A program made the translations under genes and the position numbers. Positions 36,277-45,256 of a stretch of 64,000 nucleotides of DNA are shown piece by piece. A model generated the notes under the pieces. The model saw nothing but the letters and a program-made list of their open reading frames with translations. It searched no databases and was not told where the DNA came from. Numbering within the stretch: the stretch's first letter is position 1; the number at the start of each line of letters is the position of its first letter. The DNA comes from Betaproteobacteria bacterium (GTDB lineage Bacteria > Pseudomonadota > Gammaproteobacteria > Burkholderiales > Burkholderiaceae_C), in the NCBI GenBank assembly GCA_013289985.1, contig JABCYW010000011.1:17108-81107 (forward strand). Reading direction: 5' to 3'.

Positions 36277-38292
36277 ATGTCGACCGAGGCCTATCGCAAA
36301 CACCTGGCACGCGCCTGCACCGAGTTGCGCGCGATCGTGGGCGAGATCATCGTCCAGGTGCCGGGCGAGATGACGCGCGGCTCGGCGCTCGATCCGATTC
36401 AGCGGCTGGCGCGATCGGAGGTGGTCGAGGCGCTCGGGCGCTATCCCGGGCCGTGCGTGAGTGGCTTCGGCGAGGCGCTCGAGGCGCTCGTCGAGGAGGC
36501 GCTGGCCGGGCCGCGGCCGGTCAAGCTCGACCTTGATTCGCTGAGCATCATGGACGACCTGCGCGCTCAAGAGGAAATCGAGGTGGTCCAGGCAGGACGC
36601 GTGCTCGCCGACGAGGCGGGCGGCTCGTTGCACCGCATGCAGCGCCTCGAGGCGGCCTTGCGGGCGCAGCTCGACCTGCGCAGCCTGTCGCCGGTCGGCC
36701 CGGCGGCGATCGGCCGGGCGCTGTGGCGCGCCACCGAGCACGTGCCGCTTTCGGCCACGTCGCGCAGCCAGGCCGTGCGTTGTGCCGTGCGGCTGCTCGG
36801 CCCGCGCCTGGGGCCGCTCTATGCGTCGCTGGTCGAGGCTGCTGAACGCGACGAACGCATCACGATATCGGCTGAGCCGTCCGCGCCGCGACCCTCGTCG
36901 GCCGCGACGGTACGGGGCTTGCGTCCTCGTTCCCCGGAGGTCGTCGCGGCCAGGCGCGAGGCGATCGCCGCGGAGCGCTGGCCCCGCGCGCCCCAGCCGG
37001 ACGATTTTGACGTGACCCGGCCCGGCGCGCTGATGCAGTTGATGGACTCGAGGGCGATGGCCCTGGCCGCGGCGGGCGTCGCATCGACGCGGCCCTTGCC
37101 GCCGGAAGGCGCCGGCGAGAAGATCCCGCGCCTGATCCGTCGCCATCACGGCGCGCTCGCGGCCGACGGCCCGTCGGCCGCGGTGCACCTGTTCATCGGC
37201 AGCATCTTCGACGAGATCATCGCCGACCCGACCCTCGACCCCGAGGGCGCTGATTGGATCGGCCGCCTGCAGGGGGCCGTCCTGCGCCTGGCTACCGACG
37301 ACCCGGAGCTGCTACAAAGCCATCGCCATCCGGCCTGGTCGCTGGTCAACCAGCTCGCGACGCTGTTCGACGACGACGCGTCGCAGCGCCCGCCCAACCT
37401 CGGCGCGTGGCTGGAGCGGGTGATGGCCATGCTGCGTGCCGATCCGCGGCGCGAGCGCTTCGAGGCGGTGGACCGCAAGCTTCAGTCCTGGCGGGCCGAG
37501 CGGGCGCGTCACCGGCTCACCGAGATGGAGCCCAGCGTCGAGTTGCTGCGGCGGCATGCGCTGCTGGAAGACGGCGTGGAATCCGCGCGCCGGCGTCTCG
37601 AGCGGCGCCTCGATGCGTCGCGCGCGGACGAAGCGGTGCGGCGCTTCGTCTCGTCGATCTGGGCGCTCGTGTGCGCGCAGGAAGCCGCGGGCGATGCCCC
37701 CGGCGACCTCGGCCAGCCCAACGCCTGGGACACGGCCACCGATCTCATCTGGTCCGCCTCGCCGGCGCGCAGCCGCCTCGACGCGCCGACGCTGGTGTCC
37801 ATGATTCCAGGCCTCGTCGAGCGCCTCAAGGACGGCATGGGGCGGCTCGGCCTCGAGCAGGAGGTGCAGCAGGCCTGGCTCGCGCGGCTCGCGGCGCTGC
37901 ACGTTCGCTCGATGCAGCGTTCGGCCGAGGATGCCCAGACCGACATGCCGCTCACGATCGATCTCGCGCTCGAGGACGAGATCCCGTCCACCGACGTGCC
38001 GTCGGTCGAGCCTTTCGTGCTGCCCGGACTGTCGTCGCCCTCCGATCCTCTGGCCGCATTGGCCATCGGAGACAGCCTGGCGGTACAGATGCAGGGCGAG
38101 TGGGTGGACATGGCCCTGGTCTGGCGCAGCGACAACGGGCATTTCCTGCTGCTCGCGCGCGCGGCCGGCGGCCCGCTCAGCGTCACCCGGCGCTCGCTGC
38201 AGCGGCTGCTGGACGAAGGGCTGGCGCGCCTGCCCGACACGGGCAGCGCGCTGGCACGGGCGACGAGCCGGATCGCCGACGGAGCGGCCTGA
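36277..38292 (+). CDS. DUF1631-like protein
   Basis: The 671-residue soluble, mostly helical protein resembles the DUF1631 family of proteobacteria. Supporting segments are VSMIPGLVERLKDGMGRLGL near the C-terminus and the end domain LAIGDSLAVQMQGEWVDMAL, then WRSDNGHFLLLARAAGG, which looks like a PilZ-type beta-barrel. Members are often linked to cyclic-di-GMP-responsive processes, but the molecular role is not settled. No PilZ RxxxR motif is evident in the end domain, so cyclic-di-GMP binding should not be assumed. It starts about 115 bases after tRNA-Leu. Confidence 0.65.
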   Translation: MSTEAYRKHLARACTELRAIVGEIIVQVPGEMTRGSALDPIQRLARSEVVEALGRYPGPCVSGFGEALEALVEEALAGPRPVKLDLDSLSIMDDLRAQEEIEVVQAGRVLADEAGGSLHRMQRLEAALRAQLDLRSLSPVGPAAIGRALWRATEHVPLSATSRSQAVRCAVRLLGPRLGPLYASLVEAAERDERITISAEPSAPRPSSAATVRGLRPRSPEVVAARREAIAAERWPRAPQPDDFDVTRPGALMQLMDSRAMALAAAGVASTRPLPPEGAGEKIPRLIRRHHGALAADGPSAAVHLFIGSIFDEIIADPTLDPEGADWIGRLQGAVLRLATDDPELLQSHRHPAWSLVNQLATLFDDDASQRPPNLGAWLERVMAMLRADPRRERFEAVDRKLQSWRAERARHRLTEMEPSVELLRRHALLEDGVESARRRLERRLDASRADEAVRRFVSSIWALVCAQEAAGDAPGDLGQPNAWDTATDLIWSASPARSRLDAPTLVSMIPGLVERLKDGMGRLGLEQEVQQAWLARLAALHVRSMQRSAEDAQTDMPLTIDLALEDEIPSTDVPSVEPFVLPGLSSPSDPLAALAIGDSLAVQMQGEWVDMALVWRSDNGHFLLLARAAGGPLSVTRRSLQRLLDEGLARLPDTGSALARATSRIADGAA

Positions 38293-38316
38293 CCGCGCGG
38301 TCCGCGACGGCGACAG

Positions 38317-39063
38317 CTAACCCAGCCCGCCGATGACGACCTCGTAGGGCGTCATGCCGGCCGAGGCGAACAGGGCCAGCGTCACGGCGAGCCAGGGTCC
38401 GCGTTCGTGCACGCTGTGGTGATGCAGCCATTCGCGTGACGCGCCCGCGCGCGGGGAGGGCGTGCCGACGAAGGCGAACGGGTCGTCGCGGCGGCCCAGC
38501 ATCAGGTCACGCATCGCCTGCGTGTCGCAGCACGCGAGGCCGCGCTCGGCGACGGCGAGCGCGTAGGCCCACTTGGCGATCGAGTGGGCGTAGGCGTGCG
38601 GGTCGGCCAGCGGCGGGGCGATCGCGCGCGCCTGGCGGGCCGGCGTGCCGAGGTTCAGGTGGCAATCGACGAACTCGATGCGTGGCGGCGTCCTCCGCCC
38701 GGCGTTCGTCAGGAGCGCGGCCGGCTCGAAGGTGGGCAGCGAGAAGCCGCGCGGGAACATGGCCGGCGTCGGCGCCGACGGCGTGTGCTCGCCTTCGATC
38801 GTGACGAGCGGCAGGCGGCTCGGACCCTGGGCGCGCGCACGTCGCCGCTTCAGCGCGAGCAAGGTCCTGGGCACGACGAACTCGCCATCCAGCGTGGCCT
38901 GCTCCCGCCGGCCGGTGATGCGCCGGCACGGCTCGCACACCGCGTCGCGCAGCGTGAGGCGGCCGCCGAGGGCGTGCGGGATCAGGTGCTCCTCGGTGCG
39001 GGGCACGCCTTCGGCCAGGCAGTACATGCAGCGCGCCAGCGGGGCGTGGCGCACGAGGCGCAT
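38317..39063 (-). CDS. HNH-nuclease-like zinc-motif protein
   Basis: The 248-residue protein has an N-terminal motif CMYC, then EEHLIPHALGG, then CEPC, the treble-clef arrangement of HNH endonuclease-like proteins. The histidines in EHLIPHALGG could be catalytic. The rest has no recognised domain. Such genes occur alone in many genomes and are usually annotated only as HNH-like or hypothetical; DNA cleavage is not established. ATG 39063 is the natural start. It lies 38 bases downstream of murI on the same strand. Confidence 0.6.
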   Translation of the reverse strand: MRLVRHAPLARCMYCLAEGVPRTEEHLIPHALGGRLTLRDAVCEPCRRITGRREQATLDGEFVVPRTLLALKRRRARAQGPSRLPLVTIEGEHTPSAPTPAMFPRGFSLPTFEPAALLTNAGRRTPPRIEFVDCHLNLGTPARQARAIAPPLADPHAYAHSIAKWAYALAVAERGLACCDTQAMRDLMLGRRDDPFAFVGTPSPRAGASREWLHHHSVHERGPWLAVTLALFASAGMTPYEVVIGGLG

Positions 39064-39101
39064 GGCGGTCGACGGGCGCACGCGTGACGCGGGCGCGGCG
39101 T

Positions 39102-39950
39102 TTAGCAGTGTATGTCCTGCACGACGAGGCGCAGGTCCAGCCAGCGGTGGGCGAAGTCGGCCAGCACCTGGGGCGAGCCGCTGCTCCAGGCGCGCAGCGC
39201 GGGTCCGGCCGCGGAGTCGGCGTCGGCCTCGCCGCGCTCGACGAGGTCGGCGGCGAAGCGCGCGGTCTGGCGCGCGATGGCCTCGGCGGTGTCCACCAGC
39301 CGCACGCCGGGCAGCGCGCGTTCGAACAGCGCGCGGGCGAACACGTAGTGGGTGCAGCCGAGCACGGCAACGTCGACGCCGGCGTCGCGCAGGGGCGCGC
39401 AGTAGCGCTCCACCAGCACGTCCAGGCCATTGCCTTGCGCGTCGGCCGCCTCGATGGCGTCGGCCAGGCCGGGGCAGGGCTGCAGTACCAGCGTGGCCCC
39501 GTCGGCGTGGGCCTCGGCCAGCTTGCGGAACTTCTCGCTGGCCAGGGTGCGCGTGGTGGCCAGCACGCCCACGCGGCGCGCCGCGCTGAGGGCCACCGCC
39601 GGCTTCACGCCCGGCTCGACGCCCACCAGCGGCAGGGCGGGCGAGCCCGCGCGCAACCGGGCCACGGCCGCCGCGGTGGCGGTGTTGCAGGCAACGACTA
39701 TCATCTGCGCGCCCTGGTCGCACAGGAAGCGGGCGATGCGCTCGGAGCGATCGCACAGGAATTCCTCGCTGCGATCGCCGTAAGGGGCGTGCGCCGTGTC
39801 CGCCGCATAGAGGAGCTCGGCGTGCGGCAGCCGGGCACGGATCGCCTGCGTCACCGACAGGCCGCCCACGCCGGAGTCGAAGATGCCGATGCGCACTGGC
39901 CGTTGCAGCATGGACGGGGACACGGGAACGGGGTGGGCTTGGCGCGACAT
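39102..39950 (-). CDS. murI: Glutamate racemase
   Basis: MurI converts L-glutamate to D-glutamate for peptidoglycan in the cytoplasm. The 282-residue product has GIFDSGVGGLSV near the start and the two catalytic cysteines in VVACNTATA (about residue 88) and VLGCTHYVF (about residue 197). YAADTAHAPYG is also a family signature. Length is normal. ATG 39950 and ATG 39911 are both possible starts; the extra 13 residues are not conserved in character. It is divergent from etfBA, sharing the spacer 39951-40103. Confidence 0.95.
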   Translation of the reverse strand: MSRQAHPVPVSPSMLQRPVRIGIFDSGVGGLSVTQAIRARLPHAELLYAADTAHAPYGDRSEEFLCDRSERIARFLCDQGAQMIVVACNTATAAAVARLRAGSPALPLVGVEPGVKPAVALSAARRVGVLATTRTLASEKFRKLAEAHADGATLVLQPCPGLADAIEAADAQGNGLDVLVERYCAPLRDAGVDVAVLGCTHYVFARALFERALPGVRLVDTAEAIARQTARFAADLVERGEADADSAAGPALRAWSSGSPQVLADFAHRWLDLRLVVQDIHC

Positions 39951-40103
39951 GGCCTCGAAGTCTATTGGAATCCTGGAGTCTTTGATCTAAAATAGCACGA
40001 TCGTTCGTTTTATTCTTCGGTTTTTGGAATCCGCGGCCGCCAGACCTAGAATGAACCCGTATTCCGTTTACGTTAACGTCAATTGCCTGAGGAGTTCTGC
40101 GTC
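39951..40103. promoter_or_regulatory. Divergent murI/etfBA promoter region with palindromic operators
   Basis: ACGATCGT at 39997-40004 (within CACGATCGTTCGT) and the perfect palindrome ACGTTAACGT at 40070-40079 (within TTTACGTTAACGTCAA) lie upstream of etfB. The second resembles boxes reported for LiuR-type MerR regulators of branched-chain and fatty acid catabolism, as far as I recall. The first resembles sites of TetR-type fatty acid regulators. TAGAAT at 40047-40052 could be the -10 box. Regulator assignments are inference. Confidence 0.4.
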
Positions 40104-40853
40104 ATGAAGGTTCTGGTGCCCGTGAAACGCGTCGTCGACTACAACGTGAAGGTTCGCGTGAAGTCGGACGGCACCGGCGTCGACATCGCCAACGTCAAGA
40201 TGAGCATGAACCCGTTCGACGAGATCGCCGTCGAAGAGGCCGTTCGCCTGAAGGAAAAGGGCGTGGTCACCGAGATCATCGCCGTGTCCTGCGGCGTGAC
40301 GCAATGCCAGGAAACGCTGCGCACCGCGATGGCGATCGGCGCCGACCGCGCGATCCTGGTCGAGACCGACGTCGAGCTGCAGCCGCTGGCCGTGGCCAAG
40401 CTGCTGAAGGCGCTGGTCGACAAGGAACAGCCGGGCCTGGTGATCCTGGGCAAGCAGGCGATCGATGACGACTGCAACCAGACGGGCCAGATGCTGGCCG
40501 CGCTGGCCGACCTGCCGCAGGCCACGTTCGCCTCGAAGGTCGAACTCACCGCCGACGCGGTCACCGTGTCGCGCGAAGTGGACGGCGGCTCGGAGACGCT
40601 GAAGCTGTCGCTGCCGGCCATCGTCACCACCGACCTGCGCCTGAACGAGCCGCGCTACGTGACGCTGCCCAACATCATGAAGGCGAAGAAGAAGCCGCTG
40701 GAAGTGATCAAGCCCGACGCGCTCGGCGTTGATGTCGCCCCGCGCATCAAGACGTTGAAGGTCAGCGAGCCGCCCAAGCGCGGTGCCGGCGTGAAGGTGC
40801 CCGATGTGGCCACCCTCGTCGCGAAGCTCAAGAACGAAGCCAAAGTCATCTAA
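40104..40853 (+). CDS. etfB: Electron transfer flavoprotein, beta subunit
   Basis: EtfB pairs with EtfA to take electrons from acyl-CoA dehydrogenases and pass them to the quinone pool through ETF:quinone oxidoreductase. The 249-residue product starts [20 protein letters not shown] and has the AMP-binding region [14 protein letters not shown] and the signature [23 protein letters not shown] 40104 is preceded by GAGGAG. It lies 12 bases before etfA and upstream of an acyl-CoA dehydrogenase gene, a functional match. Confidence 0.97.
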   Translation: MKVLVPVKRVVDYNVKVRVKSDGTGVDIANVKMSMNPFDEIAVEEAVRLKEKGVVTEIIAVSCGVTQCQETLRTAMAIGADRAILVETDVELQPLAVAKLLKALVDKEQPGLVILGKQAIDDDCNQTGQMLAALADLPQATFASKVELTADAVTVSREVDGGSETLKLSLPAIVTTDLRLNEPRYVTLPNIMKAKKKPLEVIKPDALGVDVAPRIKTLKVSEPPKRGAGVKVPDVATLVAKLKNEAKVI

Positions 40854-40865
40854 AGAGACAACGAC

Positions 40866-41798
40866 ATGACCACTCTCGTCATTGCCGAACACGACAACGC
40901 GACCCTCAAGGGCGCGACGCTCAACACCATCACCGCCGCTGCTCAGGTGGGCGGCGACGTCCACGTGCTCGTGGCCGGCTCGAACGCCGCCGCCGTGGCG
41001 GCCGCCGCGGCCGCCGTCGCCGGCGTTTCCAAGGTGCTGCACGCCGACTCGCCGGCGCTGGCCGAAGGCCTGGCCGAGAACGTCGCCGCGCAGGTGCTGG
41101 CCGTCGCCTCGGCCTACAGCCACATCTTCTTCCCGGCCACCGCGGCCGGCAAGAACGTGGCCCCGCGCGTGGCCGCCAAGCTGGACGTGGGCCAGCTGAG
41201 CGACATCAGCAAGGTCATCAGCGCCGACACCTTCGAGCGCCCGATCTACGCCGGCAACGCCATCGCCACGGTGCAGTGCTCGCAGGCCGTCAAGGTCGCC
41301 ACGGTGCGCACCACGGGCTTCGATCCCGCCGCCGCAACGGGTGGTTCGGCCGCCGTCGAGACCATCGCCGCCGTCGCTGATTCCGGCAAGAGCACGTTCG
41401 TCGGCAAGGAGATCGCCAAGCTCGATCGCCCCGAGCTGACCGCCGCCAAGATCATCGTCTCGGGCGGCCGCGCGATGGGCTCCAGCGAGAAGTTCAACGA
41501 AGTGCTGACGCCGCTGGCCGACAGGCTGGGCGCCGCACTGGGCGCCTCGCGCGCCGCCGTCGATGCGGGCTACGCCCCCAACGACTGGCAGGTGGGCCAG
41601 ACGGGCAAGATCGTCGCCCCGCAGTTGTACGTCGCGGTCGGGATCTCCGGCGCCATCCAGCACCTGGCAGGCATGAAGGACTCGAAGGTCATCGTCGCGA
41701 TCAACAAGGACGAGGAGGCGCCGATCTTCTCGGTGGCCGACTTCGGCCTCGTGGCCGACCTGTTCGTCGCCGTGCCGGAACTGATCAAGGCGCTCTGA
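40866..41798 (+). CDS. etfA: Electron transfer flavoprotein, alpha subunit
   Basis: This is the FAD-binding partner of EtfB. The 310-residue protein has an N-terminal domain and a C-terminal FAD domain with the motifs [13 protein letters not shown], then [20 protein letters not shown] and [19 protein letters not shown]. The length is typical. The gene follows etfB after 12 bases and ends in a clear terminator at 41823. That terminator sits before the acyl-CoA dehydrogenase gene, which must then rely on read-through or its own promoter. Confidence 0.97.
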   Translation: MTTLVIAEHDNATLKGATLNTITAAAQVGGDVHVLVAGSNAAAVAAAAAAVAGVSKVLHADSPALAEGLAENVAAQVLAVASAYSHIFFPATAAGKNVAPRVAAKLDVGQLSDISKVISADTFERPIYAGNAIATVQCSQAVKVATVRTTGFDPAAATGGSAAVETIAAVADSGKSTFVGKEIAKLDRPELTAAKIIVSGGRAMGSSEKFNEVLTPLADRLGAALGASRAAVDAGYAPNDWQVGQTGKIVAPQLYVAVGISGAIQHLAGMKDSKVIVAINKDEEAPIFSVADFGLVADLFVAVPELIKAL

Positions 41799-41822
41799 AC
41801 GTCCCAGGACAGTCAGGACCCC

Positions 41823-41851
41823 GGGGCGCTCGCCGAGGCGCCCCTTTTTTT
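41823..41851 (+). terminator. Intrinsic terminator after etfA
   Basis: GGGGCGC (41823-41829) pairs with GCGCCCC (41838-41844), followed by seven T (41845-41851). It lies 24 bases after the etfA stop and only 17 bases before the start of the acyl-CoA dehydrogenase, so it may attenuate rather than fully separate the two units. Confidence 0.85.
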
Positions 41852-41868
41852 GCCAGTTGGAGACAGAA

Positions 41869-43659
41869 ATGACCTATCGCGCCCCCGTCAAGGACATGCT
41901 CTTCGTGATGAAGGAGCTGGCCGGCATCGATGAGCTGACGAAGCTTCCCGCGTTCGAGGACGCCGGCTACGACACCGCGCAGGCGGTGCTCGAGGAGTGC
42001 GCCAAGTTCAACGAGGACGTTGTGGCGCCGCTCAACGTCGAGGGCGACCGCAATCCCTCGTATTTCAAGGACGGCAAGGTCATCGCCACGCACGGCTGCA
42101 AGGCGGCGTTCAAGCAGTTCGGCGAGGGCGGCTGGCAGGGCCTGCAGCATCCCGCCGACTTTGGCGGCCAGGGCCTGCCCAAGCTGATCGGCGCCGCGTG
42201 CGGCGAGATGATCAACTCGGCCAACGTCAGCTTCGCGCTGTGCCCGCTGCTCACCGACGGCGCCATCGAGGCGCTGCTGACGGCCGGCTCCGACGAGCAG
42301 AAGGCCACGTTCCTGCCCAACATGCTCTCGGGCAAGTGGACGGGCTCGATGAACCTCACCGAGCCGCAGGCCGGCTCCGACCTGTCGCTGGTGCGCACGC
42401 GTGCCGAGCCGCAGCCCGACGGCACGTACAGGATCTTCGGCACCAAGATCTTCATCACCTGGGGCGAGCACGACATGGCCGAGAACATCGTGCATCTCGT
42501 GCTCGCACGCGTCTCGGGCGCGCCCGAAGGCGTCAAGGGGATTTCCCTGTTCATCGTGCCGAAGTTCCTGGTCAACGCCGATGGCTCGCTCGGCGCGCGC
42601 AACGACGCGCATTGCGTGAGCATCGAGCACAAGATGGGCATCAAGGCGAGCCCGACCTGCGTCCTTCAATTCGGCGACCACGGCGGCGCGATCGGCACCC
42701 TGGTGGGCCAGGAGAACCGCGGCCTCGAGTACATGTTCATCATGATGAACGCCGCCCGCTTCGGCGTGGGCGTGCAGGGCATCGCGGTGGCCGAGCGCGC
42801 GTACCAGCACGCGGTGGCCTACGCGCGCGACCGCGTGCAGTCGCGCCCGGTGGACGGCTCGATGAATGTCGCCGCGCCCATCATCCACCACCCCGACGTG
42901 CGCCGCATGCTGATGACGATGCGCGCCTACACCGAGGCCTGCCGCGCGATGGCGCTGGTGGCCGCGAGCGCGTTCGACGCGGCGCACGGGCACCCGGATG
43001 CCGCGGTGCGCGCCGAGAACCAGGCGTTCTACGAATTCATGGTGCCGCTGGTCAAGGGCTACTCCACCGAGATGAGCATCGAGGTGGCCAGCCTGGGCGT
43101 GCAGGTGCACGGCGGCATGGGCTTCATCGAGGAGACCGGCGCGGCCCAGTACATGCGCGACTCCAAGATCCTCACGATCTACGAGGGCACCACCGCGATC
43201 CAGGCCAACGACTTCGTCGGCCGCAAGACGGCGCGCGACGGCGGCACCGCGGCGCGGGCGATCGTCGCGCGCATCGAGGCCACGGAGCAGGCGCTGGCCG
43301 CCTCGACCGACAAGGACGCGCTGGCCTTCGCGAAGCGCCTGACGGCCGCGCGCCTGGCCTTCCTCGACGCCGTCGGCTTCATCGCCGGCAACACCAAGGC
43401 CAGCCCCAACGCGGCCTTCGCCGGCTCCGTGCCGTACCTGATGCTGGCGGGCAACCTCGTGGGCGGCTGGCAGCTCGGGCGCGCGCTGCTGGTGGCCGTC
43501 GACAAGCTCGCGGCCGGCGACGACGCGTCCTTCATGGCCGCCAAGATCGCCACCGCGCGCTTCTACGGCGACCACATCCTCAGCAAGGCCCCAGGCATCC
43601 GCGACTCGATCGTCGACGGCGCCGAAGGCACCCTCGCCATGCCCCTGGAGGCCTTCTAA
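41869..43659 (+). CDS. Acyl-CoA dehydrogenase (DmdC-like, long form)
   Basis: The 596-residue flavoenzyme oxidises an acyl-CoA to the enoyl-CoA and passes electrons to EtfAB, encoded just upstream. The length and N-terminal extension match the long DmdC/phenylacyl-CoA dehydrogenase subgroup rather than the 380-residue type. Visible motifs are [19 protein letters not shown] (FAD/substrate loop) and [20 protein letters not shown] with the probable catalytic Glu. ATG 41869 follows GGAG with 6-base spacing. The substrate is unknown. The stop TAA is immediately followed by the ATG of the next gene. Confidence 0.92.
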   Translation: MTYRAPVKDMLFVMKELAGIDELTKLPAFEDAGYDTAQAVLEECAKFNEDVVAPLNVEGDRNPSYFKDGKVIATHGCKAAFKQFGEGGWQGLQHPADFGGQGLPKLIGAACGEMINSANVSFALCPLLTDGAIEALLTAGSDEQKATFLPNMLSGKWTGSMNLTEPQAGSDLSLVRTRAEPQPDGTYRIFGTKIFITWGEHDMAENIVHLVLARVSGAPEGVKGISLFIVPKFLVNADGSLGARNDAHCVSIEHKMGIKASPTCVLQFGDHGGAIGTLVGQENRGLEYMFIMMNAARFGVGVQGIAVAERAYQHAVAYARDRVQSRPVDGSMNVAAPIIHHPDVRRMLMTMRAYTEACRAMALVAASAFDAAHGHPDAAVRAENQAFYEFMVPLVKGYSTEMSIEVASLGVQVHGGMGFIEETGAAQYMRDSKILTIYEGTTAIQANDFVGRKTARDGGTAARAIVARIEATEQALAASTDKDALAFAKRLTAARLAFLDAVGFIAGNTKASPNAAFAGSVPYLMLAGNLVGGWQLGRALLVAVDKLAAGDDASFMAAKIATARFYGDHILSKAPGIRDSIVDGAEGTLAMPLEAF

Positions 43660-44625
43660 ATGAGCCGTCGCCCCCTTCCCGCCGCACTCAGCAAGCTGCG
43701 CCTGCCCGTCATCGGCTCGCCGCTGTTCATCATCAGCAACCCCAAGCTGGTGATCGCGCAGTGCCAGGCCGGCATCGTCGGCGCCATGCCGTCGCTGAAC
43801 GCCCGCCCGGCCGAACTGCTGGACGAGTGGCTCGCCGAGATCACCGAGACGCTGGCCGCGTACGACAGGGCGCATCCCGACGCGCCGTCGGCGCCGTTCG
43901 CCATCAACCAGATCGTGCACAAGAGCAACGACCGCCTCGAGCACGACATGCAGGTGTGCGCCAAGTACAAGGTGCCCATCATCATCACCTCGCTGGGCGC
44001 GCGCACCGACGTCAACGACGCCGTGCACTCGTGGGGCGGCATCGTGCTGCACGACATCATCAACAACACGTTCGCGCACAAGGCCATCGAGAAGGGCGCC
44101 GACGGCCTGATCGCCGTGGCCACCGGCGCCGGCGGCCACGCGGGCGTCAAGAACCCGATCGCGCTGATCCAGGAGATCCGCGAGTGGTTCGACGGCCCGC
44201 TCGCGCTCTCGGGCGCCATCGCCACGGGCGACGGCGTGCTGGCCGCGCAGGCGATGGGCGCCGACTTCGGCTACATCGGTTCGGCCTTCATCGCCACCGA
44301 CGAGGCGCGCGCCTCCGAGGACTACAAGAAGATGATCGTCGCCTCCACCAGCGACGACATCGTCTACTCCAACCTGTTCACCGGCGTGCTGGGCAACTAC
44401 CTGCGCGGCTCGATCACGGCCTCCGGGCTCGATCCCGACAACCTGCCCACCAGCGACGCGAGCAAGATGAACTTCGCCGGCGCGGGCGCCGCCAAGGCCT
44501 GGAAGGACATCTGGGGCGCGGGGCAGGGCGTGGGCGCGGTCAAGTCCGTGGTGCCGACGGCGCAGTTCGTCGCGCAACTGGGACGCGAGTACGCGGCTGC
44601 TCGCGAGCGCCTCGCGCTGCGTTGA
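43660..44625 (+). CDS. Nitronate monooxygenase-like flavoprotein
   Basis: The 321-residue TIM-barrel flavoprotein belongs to the NMO/2-nitropropane dioxygenase family. Visible features are the opening PVIGSPLFIISNPKLVIAQ, ATGAGGHAGVKN with the conserved His, the FMN-binding loop LSGAIATGDGVLAAQAMGAD and YIGSAFIATDEA. These enzymes oxidise nitronates such as propionate 3-nitronate, but related proteins include enoyl reductases, so the substrate is not certain. It starts on the base after the acyl-CoA dehydrogenase stop, so the two are co-translated and may share a lipid-related pathway. Confidence 0.85.
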   Translation: MSRRPLPAALSKLRLPVIGSPLFIISNPKLVIAQCQAGIVGAMPSLNARPAELLDEWLAEITETLAAYDRAHPDAPSAPFAINQIVHKSNDRLEHDMQVCAKYKVPIIITSLGARTDVNDAVHSWGGIVLHDIINNTFAHKAIEKGADGLIAVATGAGGHAGVKNPIALIQEIREWFDGPLALSGAIATGDGVLAAQAMGADFGYIGSAFIATDEARASEDYKKMIVASTSDDIVYSNLFTGVLGNYLRGSITASGLDPDNLPTSDASKMNFAGAGAAKAWKDIWGAGQGVGAVKSVVPTAQFVAQLGREYAAARERLALR

Positions 44626-44671
44626 GCCTCCCGGGGCTGTCACGCGCGAAAGTCGTCACGGACCGCTGTTC

Positions 44672-44995
44672 TCAGGTCGCCGCCTCGACCTGCAGGCTGC
44701 TGTCGCATCCGCTGGCCGCCGAGATCCAGCGGCGGGCGAGGCGGCTCAGCAGCGGTGCGGCGAATCCGGGGAGCCCGCGCAACACCTCCCGTGGCGCGCT
44801 CACCAGGCCGCAGCGGTACAGCCCGGCGTCTGATTTCCACAACAAGGCCGCGCAGGCCCCGGTGCGGCGGCCGCTGACGAGCACGCCGATCGGGCAGGGC
44901 TCGGCCGCGCAGCAGACGCCACAGCCGTTGCACGGCGCGGCTTCGGGCGGCTTCGCCGGGGCGGCGGGGTGGAGGCGGATGACCTGTCGGGACAT
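44672..44995 (-). CDS. Small cysteine-cluster protein (YkgJ-like)
   Basis: The 107-residue protein has an N-terminal CNGCGVCCAAEPCPIGV cluster plus further cysteines (GACAALLW, YRCGLV, SGCDSS). The CxxCxxCC pattern is that of small YkgJ/UPF0153-type proteins thought to bind zinc or an iron-sulfur cluster. The function is unknown. It lies between the nitronate monooxygenase gene and the odh operon on the opposite strand. ATG 44995 is the only sensible start. Confidence 0.7.
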   Translation of the reverse strand: MSRQVIRLHPAAPAKPPEAAPCNGCGVCCAAEPCPIGVLVSGRRTGACAALLWKSDAGLYRCGLVSAPREVLRGLPGFAAPLLSRLARRWISAASGCDSSLQVEAAT

Positions 44996-45256
44996 GGTTC
45001 ACGCGACTGTGCCAGGGTGAGGCAAGCGTGAGTCCGTGGAGAAAGTCCATGATTTCGTGGCAGAAGCGCAAAGGCAGCGACTCAGGGTAAGTGCTACATT
45101 CGTGGTCTGCAGAGTCCCAATAGTCCTTCTGTGTCCACTTGCTGGCCTCCAAACCACCAGCAAGGTGTTTGCAATCCGCCAACCGGCTGAGCCGGGCCGC
45201 GGAAGGTTGATCAACCCATCGTAGTCCTGGAAACCGGGGCAAAAGGTGAGCGAAAG
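44996..45256. promoter_or_regulatory. Upstream region of the 2-oxoglutarate dehydrogenase operon
   Basis: This 261-base spacer is relatively AT-rich for the window. An extended -10-like box TGCTACATT lies at 45092-45100, without a clear -35 box. A purine-rich ribosome binding site (AAAAGGTGAG, 45241-45250) precedes ATG 45257. I see no small gene here; the 62-codon frame at 45036-45224 lacks any coding character. Confidence 0.35.

Noticed and set aside
41785..44643. A 952-codon minus-strand frame opposite the acyl-CoA dehydrogenase and nitronate monooxygenase genes
   Set aside because: Same shadow effect; no ribosome binding site, no domain, low-complexity His/Gly/Arg composition.
45036..45224. 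A 62-codon frame upstream of odhA
   Set aside because: No ribosome binding site and no coding character; it lies over the likely operon promoter.
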